Part shown: in pieces, positions 34,281-43,048 of the stretch
Numbering within the stretch: the first letter of the stretch is position 1
Layout: each line of letters begins with the position of its first letter
DNA from: JABWBH01 sp964526695
GTDB taxonomy: Bacteria > Planctomycetota > Phycisphaerae > UBA1845
Length of the DNA stretch: 64,000 bases
Direction: 5' to 3'
Assembly (NCBI GenBank): GCA_964526695.1
Contig: CAZGJA010000091.1
Coordinates: 1 to 64,000, forward strand
Translations under genes and position numbers: made by a program
Notes under the pieces: model-generated
What the model saw: only the letters and a program-made list of their open reading frames with translations
What the model was told of the DNA's origin: nothing
The model's database searches: none

Positions 34281-34330
34281 GGAGGCGGGCATAGCCCGCC
34301 CCACGTCAAAGGCAGGCATAACCCGCGCTG
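34281..34330. repeat. GGCGGGCATAGCCCGCC palindrome and partial copy
   Basis: Same family as 15729, 30222, 42822 and 42991. A second, imperfect arm (GGCAGGCATAACCCGCGC) follows. It lies in the 279-base gap between the lyase and nucleotidyltransferase genes, which holds no supported gene. Confidence 0.7.
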
Positions 34331-34348
34331 CTCGCGAACCGTGTTCAC

Positions 34349-35422
34349 ATGCTGCATCGTCGTGAAATCGAGAGGATTGAAAGCACCCCCGCTGGGCAGG
34401 TTCCGGTGCGCGCGGTGAAGGGGATCATTCTCGCCGGGGTACACGACTGGGGCGGGTGCGCGCTGGACGCGGTCTGCCCGCGACCTCTTCTGCCCGCCGC
34501 CGGCAGGCCGCTTATCAGTTATGCGCTGGAGTGGCTGCGCGCGGCAGGCTTGGCGGAGATTACGGTGTGCTCCAATCTGTCCAGCCTGCACCTGCGCGAG
34601 GCGCTCGCGCCGCACGGCAACTGGGACGGGCAACTGGAATACTATCAGGACGTCATGCCTCGAGGCCCGGCCGGCTGCATGTTGGATGCGTGGTGCGCCA
34701 GCGAGTGCGGAACGGGTCTGGTGATGGACGGCACGGTGCTGCCGGCGTTCGACCTCGGCGCGATGCTCTCCGCGCATGAAGCGTCGAAAGCGGACATGAC
34801 CGTGGCCGCGTCGAATGAGGAGGATCACGAGGGGCAGCTCGATTTCTTCGCGCCCGCGGGGATTTACGTGTTCTCGCGGCGGGCTTTGGATCTGGCGCCG
34901 GCGACCGGTTATGGCGATCTTAAAGAAGCGCTCATCCCGCAGATGTATGATCGCGGCATGAAGCTGGTCATGTACCGCCCGGAAGGCCCGACGCCGCGCG
35001 TGACGGGCGTGGAGTCGTACCTGGCGGTGAATCACTGGCTGCTGGAATCCGGCTGGGAGCGGCCGGAGACGCTCGACGGTTTCATGGTCATGGAAGGGGG
35101 CGTCCGGGTGCATCCGTCGGCGCGGGTGGGCGCGGGAGCGCGGCTGGTGGGCCCGGTGCAGGTGGGCGCGAAATGCCGGATCGATGATGGGGCGACGCTT
35201 ATCGGTCCGGTGTGCATGGGCCGGGATTGCCGAATTCATGGCGGCGCAGTGATCTGCCGTAGCGTCCTGTGGGACGCGTGCGAAGTGACGGGCGAAAGCC
35301 ACCTGGACCGTTGCGTGGTGACGAGCGGGATGAAAGTGGGTCCGCGCACGCGCGTGCGCGACCGGGTGCTGTCGCCGGGGAACGGTCAGGCGAAGTCGGG
35401 CGTCGAGCCGTGGAGTGTGTGA
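34349..35422 (+). CDS. NDP-sugar nucleotidyltransferase with left-handed beta-helix
   Basis: The N-terminal 230 residues form a nucleotidyltransferase fold: KGIILAGVHDWGGCALD, PRPLLPAAGRPLISYALEWL and GLAEITVCSNLSS. From about 250 on, hexapeptide repeats (VRVHPSARVGAGARLVGPVQ, AKCRIDDGATLIGPV) build a left-handed beta-helix like that of GlmU or GDP-mannose pyrophosphorylases. The usual G-x-G-T-R-L-x-P-L-T signature is degenerate (GVHDWGGCALDAVCPRPL), so activity could be altered. It should supply or regulate an activated sugar for the locus. Confidence 0.8.
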   Translation: MLHRREIERIESTPAGQVPVRAVKGIILAGVHDWGGCALDAVCPRPLLPAAGRPLISYALEWLRAAGLAEITVCSNLSSLHLREALAPHGNWDGQLEYYQDVMPRGPAGCMLDAWCASECGTGLVMDGTVLPAFDLGAMLSAHEASKADMTVAASNEEDHEGQLDFFAPAGIYVFSRRALDLAPATGYGDLKEALIPQMYDRGMKLVMYRPEGPTPRVTGVESYLAVNHWLLESGWERPETLDGFMVMEGGVRVHPSARVGAGARLVGPVQVGAKCRIDDGATLIGPVCMGRDCRIHGGAVICRSVLWDACEVTGESHLDRCVVTSGMKVGPRTRVRDRVLSPGNGQAKSGVEPWSV

Positions 35423-35481
35423 TAGCTCCATTGTGGGCGGGTTGTAAACGGCGGCGGATGCAGGAACGGAGGGTTGTTGAG

Positions 35482-35566
35482 GCACCGGTGCACAGGTTGG
35501 AAACCTGTGCTACAGACACCGGTTGAAAACCGGTGCCACACGGGACGGGTTGAAAACCGTTGCCAC
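35482..35566. repeat. CACAGGTTGGAAACCTGTG and related palindromes
   Basis: Three tandem palindromes, CACAGGTTGGAAACCTGTG, ACCGGTTGAAAACCGGTGCC and CGGGTTGAAAACCGTTGCC, fill the gap before the wzc-like gene. An in-frame TTG inside the repeat (35523) extends the next open frame but is not a credible start. Confidence 0.85.
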
Positions 35567-35600
35567 TGCGCCCTTCGATGACTTGATCGTGCAAGAGGTG

Positions 35601-38093
35601 ATGGATTTGACTCCGGCGGCGCCGGGGATGGGCGGGACAGCGGACATGTTTGAGATTCGAGCAGACGGACCGATTCCCGGCGAACCGGGGGGACCGGCGG
35701 CGGGCGCGAACGGAAACGGCGAGCTGGCGCTGAGGCCTTACGGCGCGCCGACGACGCTGCCGGCGTACGGCACCCATGCGCCTCCGCCGACGCGCAGACC
35801 CTTCTCGCCGCGGATGTTGCTGCGATTCAAGGCGATGATCGCGCTGATCGCGGTGCTGGGCGCGGCCGCGACGATCCCGCCGATCTGGATGTTCACGCAG
35901 CTTAAGTACTACGCCAACGCGTACGTTCAGATCAAGCCGACAACGCAGCGGCAGATTTACAAGCTCGAAGAGAACAGCATGCTGCCGCAGTATCAGCAGT
36001 TCGTGAACACGAACGTGGCGCTCATCCGCAGCCCTGCCGTGCTGAACGCCGTGTTGGATTTGAAGGCGGTTCAGGACACGGATTGGTACAACGAACCATC
36101 CAAGTCGCTGCTTGGAGGGGCCCCCAAAAACGTCTATGAACGATTGGTTGACGATCTCCGTGTAACGAACCTGAGGAACACAGAACTGATCGAAATCGGC
36201 TTCAGCGCCCCAACACCCAAGGACGCCGATGTTGTTGTCAGAGAGATCCTTGACACATACATCGAGGGCGTGAAAGTCAAATCAGAGCAGCAGAGCCAGG
36301 ATCTCGTCGGTCGCCTGCTCCAGCAGGAAACCGACATTGGGATCAAGCTGAGCGACTTGATCACCGAACGAGGGGCTTTTACGTCCATTCACGGAAGCGC
36401 TTCGCTTGAAGAGCTGCAGACGTCACTCAACAACGAAAAGCTCAAACTCGAGGCTCAGGTCTACGAGTTGGAGGTCACGAAGCGCATGACCTCATGGGAG
36501 ATGCTTGAGGTCCAGAAGCAACACGGGCTGGGCGTGGATGCCCCAACTCAAGGGTCCGACAAGGGTGGATCCGGAGAATTCGCGAAGGGGAGGTGGCCAA
36601 GACTGAAATGGGGCTGGTTATATCAGGTGGCTGACGTCGTTCGGTTTGCTGAGAAGCAAGGCGGGGACAGTGGGGTTGCCGTGTCAGCCTCGAACGAGGG
36701 AGGTTTGGAAGCTCCGCGACGACTGTTCTGGTCCGACCGAGAATGGAGCCGACTCTACCAGGACTATGAAGCACGCAACTTCGCGTTGGAGCAGCAGAAA
36801 GCAACCAGCAACATGGGCGATAGCCACCCGCAGATGAAACAACTGCGCTCGGCGCGGGATCTTTCCCTGGCGAAGCTGAAGGAGCGTGAGCAACAGCTTC
36901 TCGCCGGCGGTGACGCAGCGGTTTTGGCGGCGGCCATTGCGGACAAATCCATCGATCCGAAAACCCGGCTGAAAGAACTTCAGTATGTGCTGGACCGCAC
37001 GGAGCAGGAGAACAACATCCTCAATGAGGCCATGAAGCGGCAGACAGACCGAATCGAAAAGGTTGGGACAGACGCGGCAAAACTGCGTTGGATGGACCAG
37101 GAAATCGATCAGATTACCGGAAAGCACAAGGCCGTGCAGGAACGCATCGCTCAGGTTCAATCTGAATTGCTCACCGAGGCGGCCGGACGCATTGTCAAAG
37201 CGGGCGACGTGCGCGTGTCGTCGAAGCCGCAGAACGACCGGCGTCTGCTGTTTTCGCTGGCGGCGATCTTGGGGTGGTTCGGTCTGGCGCTGGGCATCTC
37301 CTACCTGCGCGGGATGTCGGACCCGTCCATGTCGAACGCGGGCGACGTGACCGGGACGGTTCACATCCCGTTCCTCGGGCAGATGCCGCGGTTTGCGCCG
37401 GGGACAGATGCGCTCTCGGACACCAGCCCCATGCTGCTGGAGAGCATCCGCATGATCCGCACGGCGCTCCTGGAGCGGTGCGTGGGGCGGCAGGGGTTCA
37501 CGGTGCTCATCACCAGTCCCAACACGGGCAGCGGGAAGACGACGTTCTCAATGCTGCTGGCGCGGAGCCTGGGTCACATGGGCAAGCGCGTGCTGCTGGT
37601 GGACACGGACCTGCGGCGCGGGAGCCTGACGGAGCGGCTGGGCATCGGCGGCGAAGTCGGGCTGGTGGATCTGCTGCGCAACAAGACCACCTCGCCCGTC
37701 GAAGTGGCGCAGTTCAGCGAGCGCATCGGCGCGGACGTGATTCCCACCGGTCGTCGCGCGACGGTGGACGACGCGGAGCGCATGGCCAATGGACGATTCT
37801 CGACGAGTCTGAAGGAATGGCGTGCGAAGTACGACTTCGTGATTCTCGACGCGGCGCCGGTGCTGCCGGTGGCGGATGCGCGCATTCTCGCGGGACAGAC
37901 GGACGGGACGATCATGGCCGTCCGGGCTTCGCAGACGCGGCGCGATGAAGCGCTGGAGGCGCTGGCGGAGCTGTCGGCGGCGGGGGCGAAGCTGTTCGGC
38001 ACGGTGTTGATCGGGACGGACCCGCGCTCGGGGTATTACCGGGGGTATGACTACGGGAGCCTGGCGCGCCGGGAGGAGAGCGCGACGGTTTGA
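35601..38093 (+). CDS. Wzc-type polysaccharide co-polymerase with tyrosine kinase domain
   Basis: The product (about 830 residues) has a first membrane helix (FKAMIALIAVLGAAATIPPI), a long coiled-coil periplasmic part, and a second helix (LFSLAAILGWFGLALGISYL). The C-terminal BY-kinase domain has Walker A SPNTGSGKTTFS at about 640, Walker A' VLLVDTDLRRG and Walker B FVILDAAP. It ends in a tyrosine cluster GYYRGYDYGSL, the autophosphorylation site. It controls chain length and export with the Wza-type partner. ATG 35601 is one of several possible starts. The middle (36060-37200) is visibly less GC-rich than the ends. Confidence 0.92.
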   Translation: MDLTPAAPGMGGTADMFEIRADGPIPGEPGGPAAGANGNGELALRPYGAPTTLPAYGTHAPPPTRRPFSPRMLLRFKAMIALIAVLGAAATIPPIWMFTQLKYYANAYVQIKPTTQRQIYKLEENSMLPQYQQFVNTNVALIRSPAVLNAVLDLKAVQDTDWYNEPSKSLLGGAPKNVYERLVDDLRVTNLRNTELIEIGFSAPTPKDADVVVREILDTYIEGVKVKSEQQSQDLVGRLLQQETDIGIKLSDLITERGAFTSIHGSASLEELQTSLNNEKLKLEAQVYELEVTKRMTSWEMLEVQKQHGLGVDAPTQGSDKGGSGEFAKGRWPRLKWGWLYQVADVVRFAEKQGGDSGVAVSASNEGGLEAPRRLFWSDREWSRLYQDYEARNFALEQQKATSNMGDSHPQMKQLRSARDLSLAKLKEREQQLLAGGDAAVLAAAIADKSIDPKTRLKELQYVLDRTEQENNILNEAMKRQTDRIEKVGTDAAKLRWMDQEIDQITGKHKAVQERIAQVQSELLTEAAGRIVKAGDVRVSSKPQNDRRLLFSLAAILGWFGLALGISYLRGMSDPSMSNAGDVTGTVHIPFLGQMPRFAPGTDALSDTSPMLLESIRMIRTALLERCVGRQGFTVLITSPNTGSGKTTFSMLLARSLGHMGKRVLLVDTDLRRGSLTERLGIGGEVGLVDLLRNKTTSPVEVAQFSERIGADVIPTGRRATVDDAERMANGRFSTSLKEWRAKYDFVILDAAPVLPVADARILAGQTDGTIMAVRASQTRRDEALEALAELSAAGAKLFGTVLIGTDPRSGYYRGYDYGSLARREESATV

Positions 38094-38104
38094 GGCGGCC
38101 GGGG

Positions 38105-38150
38105 GCGCGGGCCTCTGGCCCGCCGGCGGGCGAGGACGCCCGCCCCCCCA
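38105..38150. repeat. Second copy of the GC-rich compound palindrome
   Basis: Nearly identical to 8789-8837: GGGCCTCTGGCCCGCCGGCG followed by GGCGAGGACGCCCGCC. The final CCAAGA..GCCCGCCCCCC motif is duplicated here. Confidence 0.8.
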
Positions 38151-38266
38151 AGACGCCCGCCCCCCCCAAGATCGAATGCTGTGATTTTCGCGAGGCACTT
38201 CATTAGTGCGTCGGGCGGAGGCAGAGGCGGATCCAAAGTCGAAACGGTTGGGGTCTTGTGCCGAAT

Positions 38267-38490
38267 GCACAGGTGGGAATCCTGTGCCACACGTCGCAGG
38301 TTGGAAACCTGTGCCACACCTGTGGTGGGGAACACCCCATGTTGCAGCTCGGAGCCACGGGCATGGTATCCCTGATCGCCAGTTGAAGAAGCGGGAGGAC
38401 GGGCTTTCAAGCCCGCGTGACCGGCTGGAAAGCCGGTCCCCCAGACCAGAACCAGACCGACCGGCTGGTAAGCCGGTCCCCCAAGACCAG
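38267..38490. repeat. Mixed array of AGGTTGGAAACCTGTGCCACA and GGCTGGAAAGCCGGTCCCCC palindromes
   Basis: Two copies of the first type (38267-38325) and three of the second (38400-38490: GGGCTTTCAAGCCCG, CCGGCTGGAAAGCCGG, CCGGCTGGTAAGCCGG). They fill most of the 436-base gap before the fused transferase gene. No gene is supported in the gap. Confidence 0.85.
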
Positions 38491-38529
38491 AGGCAGACTG
38501 TCTCGAGAGGCTGGTAAGCTGAACCAGGC

Positions 38530-40275
38530 ATGGACGTAATACCACTCATCTTGGATTCACGGCCGGCGTTCCTGGATGGGGACGAGGAGGCCGGGAGTTT
38601 GCTCACGCTGCCGCTGGGCGTGGGGACGGTGCTGAGCGTCTTGCGCGAGCGGATTCAGGAAGCGGGCGGGCGGCGGATTCGCGTGCTGCCGGTGTTCCGG
38701 CCCAGCGAGCGGTACGTCGAGCGTCTTTCGCGCGAGGCGGATGTCGAGGTGGTTACGCCGAGACGGCTGACCGCGATCCTGCACACCTGCGAGCCTTCCG
38801 ACGATCTGCTGATTCTCGATCCGCGCTACTGGCCTCTCAACGGCTACGACCTTGTGGACCTTTTCGAGCAGCGCGACGACCGGCGCTGGGCGCTGCACGC
38901 GGTGGCCGTCGGGTCGGACACGGAGCAGGCGCAGGAGTACATCCGCTGCGACGCGGGCGGCTACGTGCGTTGCGTGCGGCGGTACTACCAGAGCGTGACG
39001 TGGCCTAAAACCGGTCCGATCTGCGCGACGCTGGTGCCGGTGTCGGCGGCGGAGGACGTGGCGTTTTCGTCGCTGTTGGAGCTGCGCAACCTGCTGGCGC
39101 TGCGCGGGATGCTCAGCAAGGACGTGCGGGTGGCCGGCGGGTGTGTGGACTTGACGCAGGAGCGCGGGTTCCTGGCGTTGCAGGAAGACGTGGTGGAGAG
39201 CTTGTGCGCCGGGGATCCGGCGCCGGGGTATCGCTTCGCTTCGCCCGGCGTGCTAACCGGGGCGGACGTACGCGTGCATCCCTCAGCGAGGTTCGTGGGG
39301 CCTGTCATTCTGCAGAAAGGCGCGCAGGTGGAGGAAGGCGCGACGGTCGTCGGACCGGCGCTCATATCGGAGTCCGCGCGCGTGCGGCGGGGGGCGATCG
39401 CCGCGCAGGCGGTGCTGGCGCCGGGCGTCTCGCTGGCCGCGGACGCGGCGATCCGCCATCGCGTGTGGACTCATGCTGCATCGGCGGCGCGCCAGTCGGC
39501 GGTCAGCGCCGGCACGGTGAGCGACGTGGCGCGCCCGACGACGCTCTCGCACCCGGTGCGCGACTGGAGCACGTTCCGCACGCAGGCGCCGCAGGATCGG
39601 CTCGGCGCGTATCCGGTGGCTAAGCTGCTGATCGAGGTCACGCTTGCGGCGGCGAGTCTGCTGGTGATGCTGCCGCTACTGGTGGCGATCGCGCTCCTGG
39701 TGAAGCTCGACTCGCCCGGTCCGGTGTTCTTCCTCGACAAACGCGAGGGGAAGGGCGGGCGGCTGTTCAAGTGCATCAAGTTCCGGACGATGCGGCGGGA
39801 CGCGCATCTGATGCAGCGCGAGCTGTACGCGGAGAATGCGGTGGACGGCCCGCAGTTCAAGCTGCCGCAGGATCCGCGCATCACGCGGGTGGGGCGGTGG
39901 CTGCGATCCACCAATCTGGATGAACTTCCGCAACTGATCAACGTCATGCTGGGCGAAATGAGCCTTGTGGGTCCGCGTCCGTCGCCGTTTCGAGAGAATC
40001 AGATCTGCATTCCGTGGCGGCGCGCCAGGCTCTCGGTGCGTCCGGGAATCACCGGTCTTTGGCAGGTCTGCCGGCACGATCGCGACGAAGGGGACTTCCA
40101 CCAGTGGATCGCCTACGACATCGCCTACGTGCGGCATCAGTCCTTCATGCTTGACCTGCGCATCCTTGCGGCGACGATCCTCACGTTCGGCGGCAAGTGG
40201 AGCGTCTCCAGTGCGTGGATTCTGGGACGCGGCGCGCAAACCGGGCGCTTATCGGTCGGTCTGCCCGCGGCGTAA
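38530..40275 (+). CDS. Fused nucleotidyltransferase-like, beta-helix and phosphoglycosyl transferase protein
   Basis: The 581-residue product has three parts. Residues 1-230 look like a degenerate sugar nucleotidyltransferase (DDLLILDPRYWPLNGYDLVD). Residues 238-310 are hexapeptide repeats (VRVHPSARFVGPVILQKGAQ). Residues 360-580 form a WbaP/PglC-type phosphoglycosyl transferase with one membrane helix (LLIEVTLAAASLLVMLPLL), DSPGPVFF, KCIKFRTM, DELPQLINVMLGEMSLVGPR and RPGITGLWQV. The last part transfers a sugar phosphate to undecaprenyl phosphate and starts the repeat unit. The first two parts resemble the protein at 34349. Confidence 0.88.
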   Translation: MDVIPLILDSRPAFLDGDEEAGSLLTLPLGVGTVLSVLRERIQEAGGRRIRVLPVFRPSERYVERLSREADVEVVTPRRLTAILHTCEPSDDLLILDPRYWPLNGYDLVDLFEQRDDRRWALHAVAVGSDTEQAQEYIRCDAGGYVRCVRRYYQSVTWPKTGPICATLVPVSAAEDVAFSSLLELRNLLALRGMLSKDVRVAGGCVDLTQERGFLALQEDVVESLCAGDPAPGYRFASPGVLTGADVRVHPSARFVGPVILQKGAQVEEGATVVGPALISESARVRRGAIAAQAVLAPGVSLAADAAIRHRVWTHAASAARQSAVSAGTVSDVARPTTLSHPVRDWSTFRTQAPQDRLGAYPVAKLLIEVTLAAASLLVMLPLLVAIALLVKLDSPGPVFFLDKREGKGGRLFKCIKFRTMRRDAHLMQRELYAENAVDGPQFKLPQDPRITRVGRWLRSTNLDELPQLINVMLGEMSLVGPRPSPFRENQICIPWRRARLSVRPGITGLWQVCRHDRDEGDFHQWIAYDIAYVRHQSFMLDLRILAATILTFGGKWSVSSAWILGRGAQTGRLSVGLPAA

Positions 40276-40396
40276 GCGCGGTCCCCTTTTCGCCGGAACC
40301 GATAAAGCTTCAGGGTTGGGCCGTGATCTTCGGGTTCGGGGCGGCGCGGTCCCGACGGCCTGCGAGGTCGTTCCTCTTTGGTGGAAGTGAAAAGCC

Positions 40397-41578
40397 ATGT
40401 CAACGCACAGCGTAGGATGCGCCCAGGTCCCGGCGCGAGTTCTCGGAGTTCTTATCAGCGTGGCGGTGTGGATCGGCGGCTGCGGTCCAGATCCGCGGAT
40501 GAGCGTGGACCAGTTCCTCGCGCTGCAGCGGCAGCAGGCCGAGGCGCAGGCGGCCGCGCCCGCGGAGGGCGCGCCGGCGCCGGATTACTCGGCGATTGAG
40601 AAGGTGCTCGGCCCGTATCGCGTGGGCGCGGGGGACACGCTGACGGTGACGTTCGCCGGAACGGATCTGCCGTTCGAGTCGCCGGTTCAGGCGCGCATCG
40701 ACCGCGACGGCAACATCATGCTGCCGCTCGTTTCGCCCATCCAGGTGGCGGAGCGGGAGATTGAGGACGTCGAGGACATCGTGACGACTGCGTATGTCCC
40801 GGGCATCCTCAAGGACGTGGCCATTCACGTGGAGCTGGGCAACTTCGAGGGCACGAAAGTGCTGATGGTCGGGGCCGTCCAGCTTCCGGGCTTCGTGCGA
40901 TTGAGGCGGACGGAGCGGAACCTGCTGATGGGCGTGGTGCTCGCGGGCGGCGTGACCGCGGATGCGACGGGTCGTGCGAAGCTCCGCAGGCTCAAGCGCC
41001 CCGGGGAGGAGTGGTCGTTTGACCTGACCGAACCGACGCAGATCCGCGCGGCGCTGGACCTCGAACCGCTCGAGAACGGCGACATGATCCTGGTGGAGGC
41101 TTCCGCGCGGGCGGTGTTCGTGGGCGGGCTGGTGAACGCGCCCGGACCGGTGCTGATGGACGCGGGGATTCAGATGAATCTGCTGCAGGCGCTGGCGGCT
41201 TCGGGCGGTCTGCGCACCGACATCACGCCCAAGGAGGGCACGCTCATCCGCCACATGCCGGACGGCACGGACGCGATGGTGAAGATCGACCTCGACAAGC
41301 TCGCGGGCTGCCAGACGCCGAATTTGCAGCTCGCGGCCGGCGACATCCTCTGGGTGCCGCACACGGTGGAGACGCGGATTCAGGACTGGGTGAACCGCAA
41401 CATCTTCCTGCGCGCCGGCGCTTCGGTGAACTACAACGTGACGGGCATCGAGTTCCTCAACCGGCGTGAGCTTCAAGGCGCCGGTCGGGGCAGCAGCGGC
41501 GGATTGCAGGATTCGTTCGATCCGTTCGGGTTCCTGCTGAGGAACCAGGCGCTGCAGAACATCCAGACCAACCCTTGA
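40397..41578 (+). CDS. Wza-type polysaccharide export lipoprotein
   Basis: The 393-residue product has a signal ending in a lipobox-like VWIGGC. The PES domain follows (GPYRVGAGDTLTVTFAGTDL, IDRDGNIMLPLVSPIQVAER), and then SLBB-type segments (TKVLMVGAVQLPGFVRL, ARAVFVGGLVNAPGPVLM). It should form the outer-membrane export channel and work with the Wzc-type kinase. Its stop overlaps the TTG start of the next gene. Confidence 0.9.
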   Translation: MSTHSVGCAQVPARVLGVLISVAVWIGGCGPDPRMSVDQFLALQRQQAEAQAAAPAEGAPAPDYSAIEKVLGPYRVGAGDTLTVTFAGTDLPFESPVQARIDRDGNIMLPLVSPIQVAEREIEDVEDIVTTAYVPGILKDVAIHVELGNFEGTKVLMVGAVQLPGFVRLRRTERNLLMGVVLAGGVTADATGRAKLRRLKRPGEEWSFDLTEPTQIRAALDLEPLENGDMILVEASARAVFVGGLVNAPGPVLMDAGIQMNLLQALAASGGLRTDITPKEGTLIRHMPDGTDAMVKIDLDKLAGCQTPNLQLAAGDILWVPHTVETRIQDWVNRNIFLRAGASVNYNVTGIEFLNRRELQGAGRGSSGGLQDSFDPFGFLLRNQALQNIQTNP

Positions 41579-42747
41579 TCTCGACCGCGACAACCAACCC
41601 GGCCAGCGCGCCGACGGCGGCGGATGGTCCCAGCGCGCGGCAGCTCGAGCGGTTGCGGACGCTGCGCCGGCTGGCGATCGCGGCGCTGCCGAGGATGCTT
41701 GACGCGCGCAGCGGGCTGTTCGGCTGGTGCATCCGTCGCGGATCGCGCGGCGATCGGCTGGAAGGGCAGTCGCACCGTTACACGGCGATCGTGTTGCTGG
41801 GGCTTTCGGCGCAGCGACAGGAGCTTTCGCCGGGCATCTTCGGCAAGGGGCACGCCGACGAGTGCTGCGACCGGCTTCTGGACCGCGTGGAAAAGCTCGA
41901 CAACCTCGGCGACGTGGCGCTGACGTTGTGGGCGGGCGTGGCCATGCGGCGGCGCAACGCGAAGGCGGTGCTCGATCGGCTCAAGGAGTTGTCGCCCGCG
42001 GAGTGCGCCGTGCCGACGGTGGAGCTGGCGTGGGCGCTGTCGGCGCTGTCGTTTCATCCCGAGTTTCTGACGGATGAGAAGCTTGCCCGCGCGACGGCGA
42101 AGCGGCTGAAGGCGACGTTCAACCCGGATTCCGCGTTGTTCACGCATCATGCCGCGGGCACGAAGGCGTCCGCGCTGCGCGCGCATGTCTCGTGCTTTGC
42201 CGACTGGGTTTACCCGGTGCAGGCGCTGGCGTTCTATCATGACATGAGCCACGACGCCGAGGCCTCCGCGGTGGCGCGACGCGCGGGCGACGCGATGATC
42301 GCGCGGCAGGGACCGGCGGGGCAGTGGTGGTGGCATTACGACGCGCGGACCGGGCGCGTGCTGGAGAAGTACCCGGTGTATTCGGTTCATCAGGAGGCGA
42401 TGGCGCCGATGGCGTTGCTGGACCTGATGGACCGCTGCGGCGGGGACGACCGGGCGGCGATCCTCAAGGGCGTGGACTGGATGTTCGACGCGCCGGAATG
42501 CGGCGACCGGCTGGTCGATGAGCAGGCCGGGCTGATCTGGCGCAAGGTGGCGCGATATGAGCCGGGCAAACTCGTGCGCGGCCTTCAGGCTGGGGCGAGC
42601 TTGCTGCATCCGTCGCTGCGATGTCCGCTGGTCGGGGCGGTCTTTCCCGCTCGGAAGATCGACTACGAGTGCCGGCCTTATCATCTCGGCTGGCTGCTGT
42701 ACGCGTTTTCGGATCGGCGGCTGGAGGCGTGGGGGAATGGGGAATGA
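41575..42747 (+). CDS. Helical (six-hairpin-like) protein of unknown function in the polysaccharide locus
   Basis: The 390-residue product is mostly helical with regularly spaced segments (SHRYTAIVLLGLSAQ, GDVALTLWAGVAMRRR, VELAWALSALSFHPE, DWVYPVQALAFYHDMSHD, QWWWHYDARTGRVLEKYPVY, VHQEAMAPMALLDLMDRCGG). This recalls an (alpha/alpha)6 toroid as in polysaccharide lyases and epimerases. I cannot name a family. The WWWHYD and H-Q-E motifs are candidate active-site elements. It starts at TTG, overlapping the wza-like stop by 4 bases, so it is co-translated with the exporter. Its end runs into a GAATGCT-type repeat. Confidence 0.7.
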   Translation: MISTATTNPASAPTAADGPSARQLERLRTLRRLAIAALPRMLDARSGLFGWCIRRGSRGDRLEGQSHRYTAIVLLGLSAQRQELSPGIFGKGHADECCDRLLDRVEKLDNLGDVALTLWAGVAMRRRNAKAVLDRLKELSPAECAVPTVELAWALSALSFHPEFLTDEKLARATAKRLKATFNPDSALFTHHAAGTKASALRAHVSCFADWVYPVQALAFYHDMSHDAEASAVARRAGDAMIARQGPAGQWWWHYDARTGRVLEKYPVYSVHQEAMAPMALLDLMDRCGGDDRAAILKGVDWMFDAPECGDRLVDEQAGLIWRKVARYEPGKLVRGLQAGASLLHPSLRCPLVGAVFPARKIDYECRPYHLGWLLYAFSDRRLEAWGNGE

Positions 42748-43014
42748 TGAATGGCGAATGGCGAATGCTGAATGCTGAATGCCGAATGCCGGATTCGGAA
42801 TGCTGAACATTGGATATTTGTCGTAGGGCGGGCTATCAGCCCGTGGTGAAAAGGACTTCTGCTTGGGGGACCGGCTTTCCAGCCGGTCATTTGCCGGGAA
42901 TCCCGATGTGGTCGGGGGTGAAGAGCCAGACCCGCAGACTTCCACCACGGGCTGCTATGCCCGCCTTCACCTTTTGTTGTGTGGTTTGGATGGCGGGCCT
43001 GGCCCGCCCTACGG
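42734..43014. repeat. GAATGCT tandem repeat and three palindromes
   Basis: Degenerate GAATGGC/GAATGCT heptamers run from the end of the preceding gene (42734-42809). They are followed by GGGCGGGCTATCAGCCCG (42822-42846), GGGGGACCGGCTTTCCAGCC (42866-42885, inverted relative to 38460) and GGCGGGCCTGGCCCGCC (42991-43010). No gene lies in this 300-base gap. Confidence 0.8.
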
Positions 43015-43048
43015 AGCTTCCTGGTACCGCTCGCTTTGCTGAACCGTC

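Noticed and set aside
33371..35485. 704-codon minus-strand open frame
   Set aside because: Antisense to the heparinase-fold and nucleotidyltransferase genes, with biased Arg/His/Pro composition and no motif.
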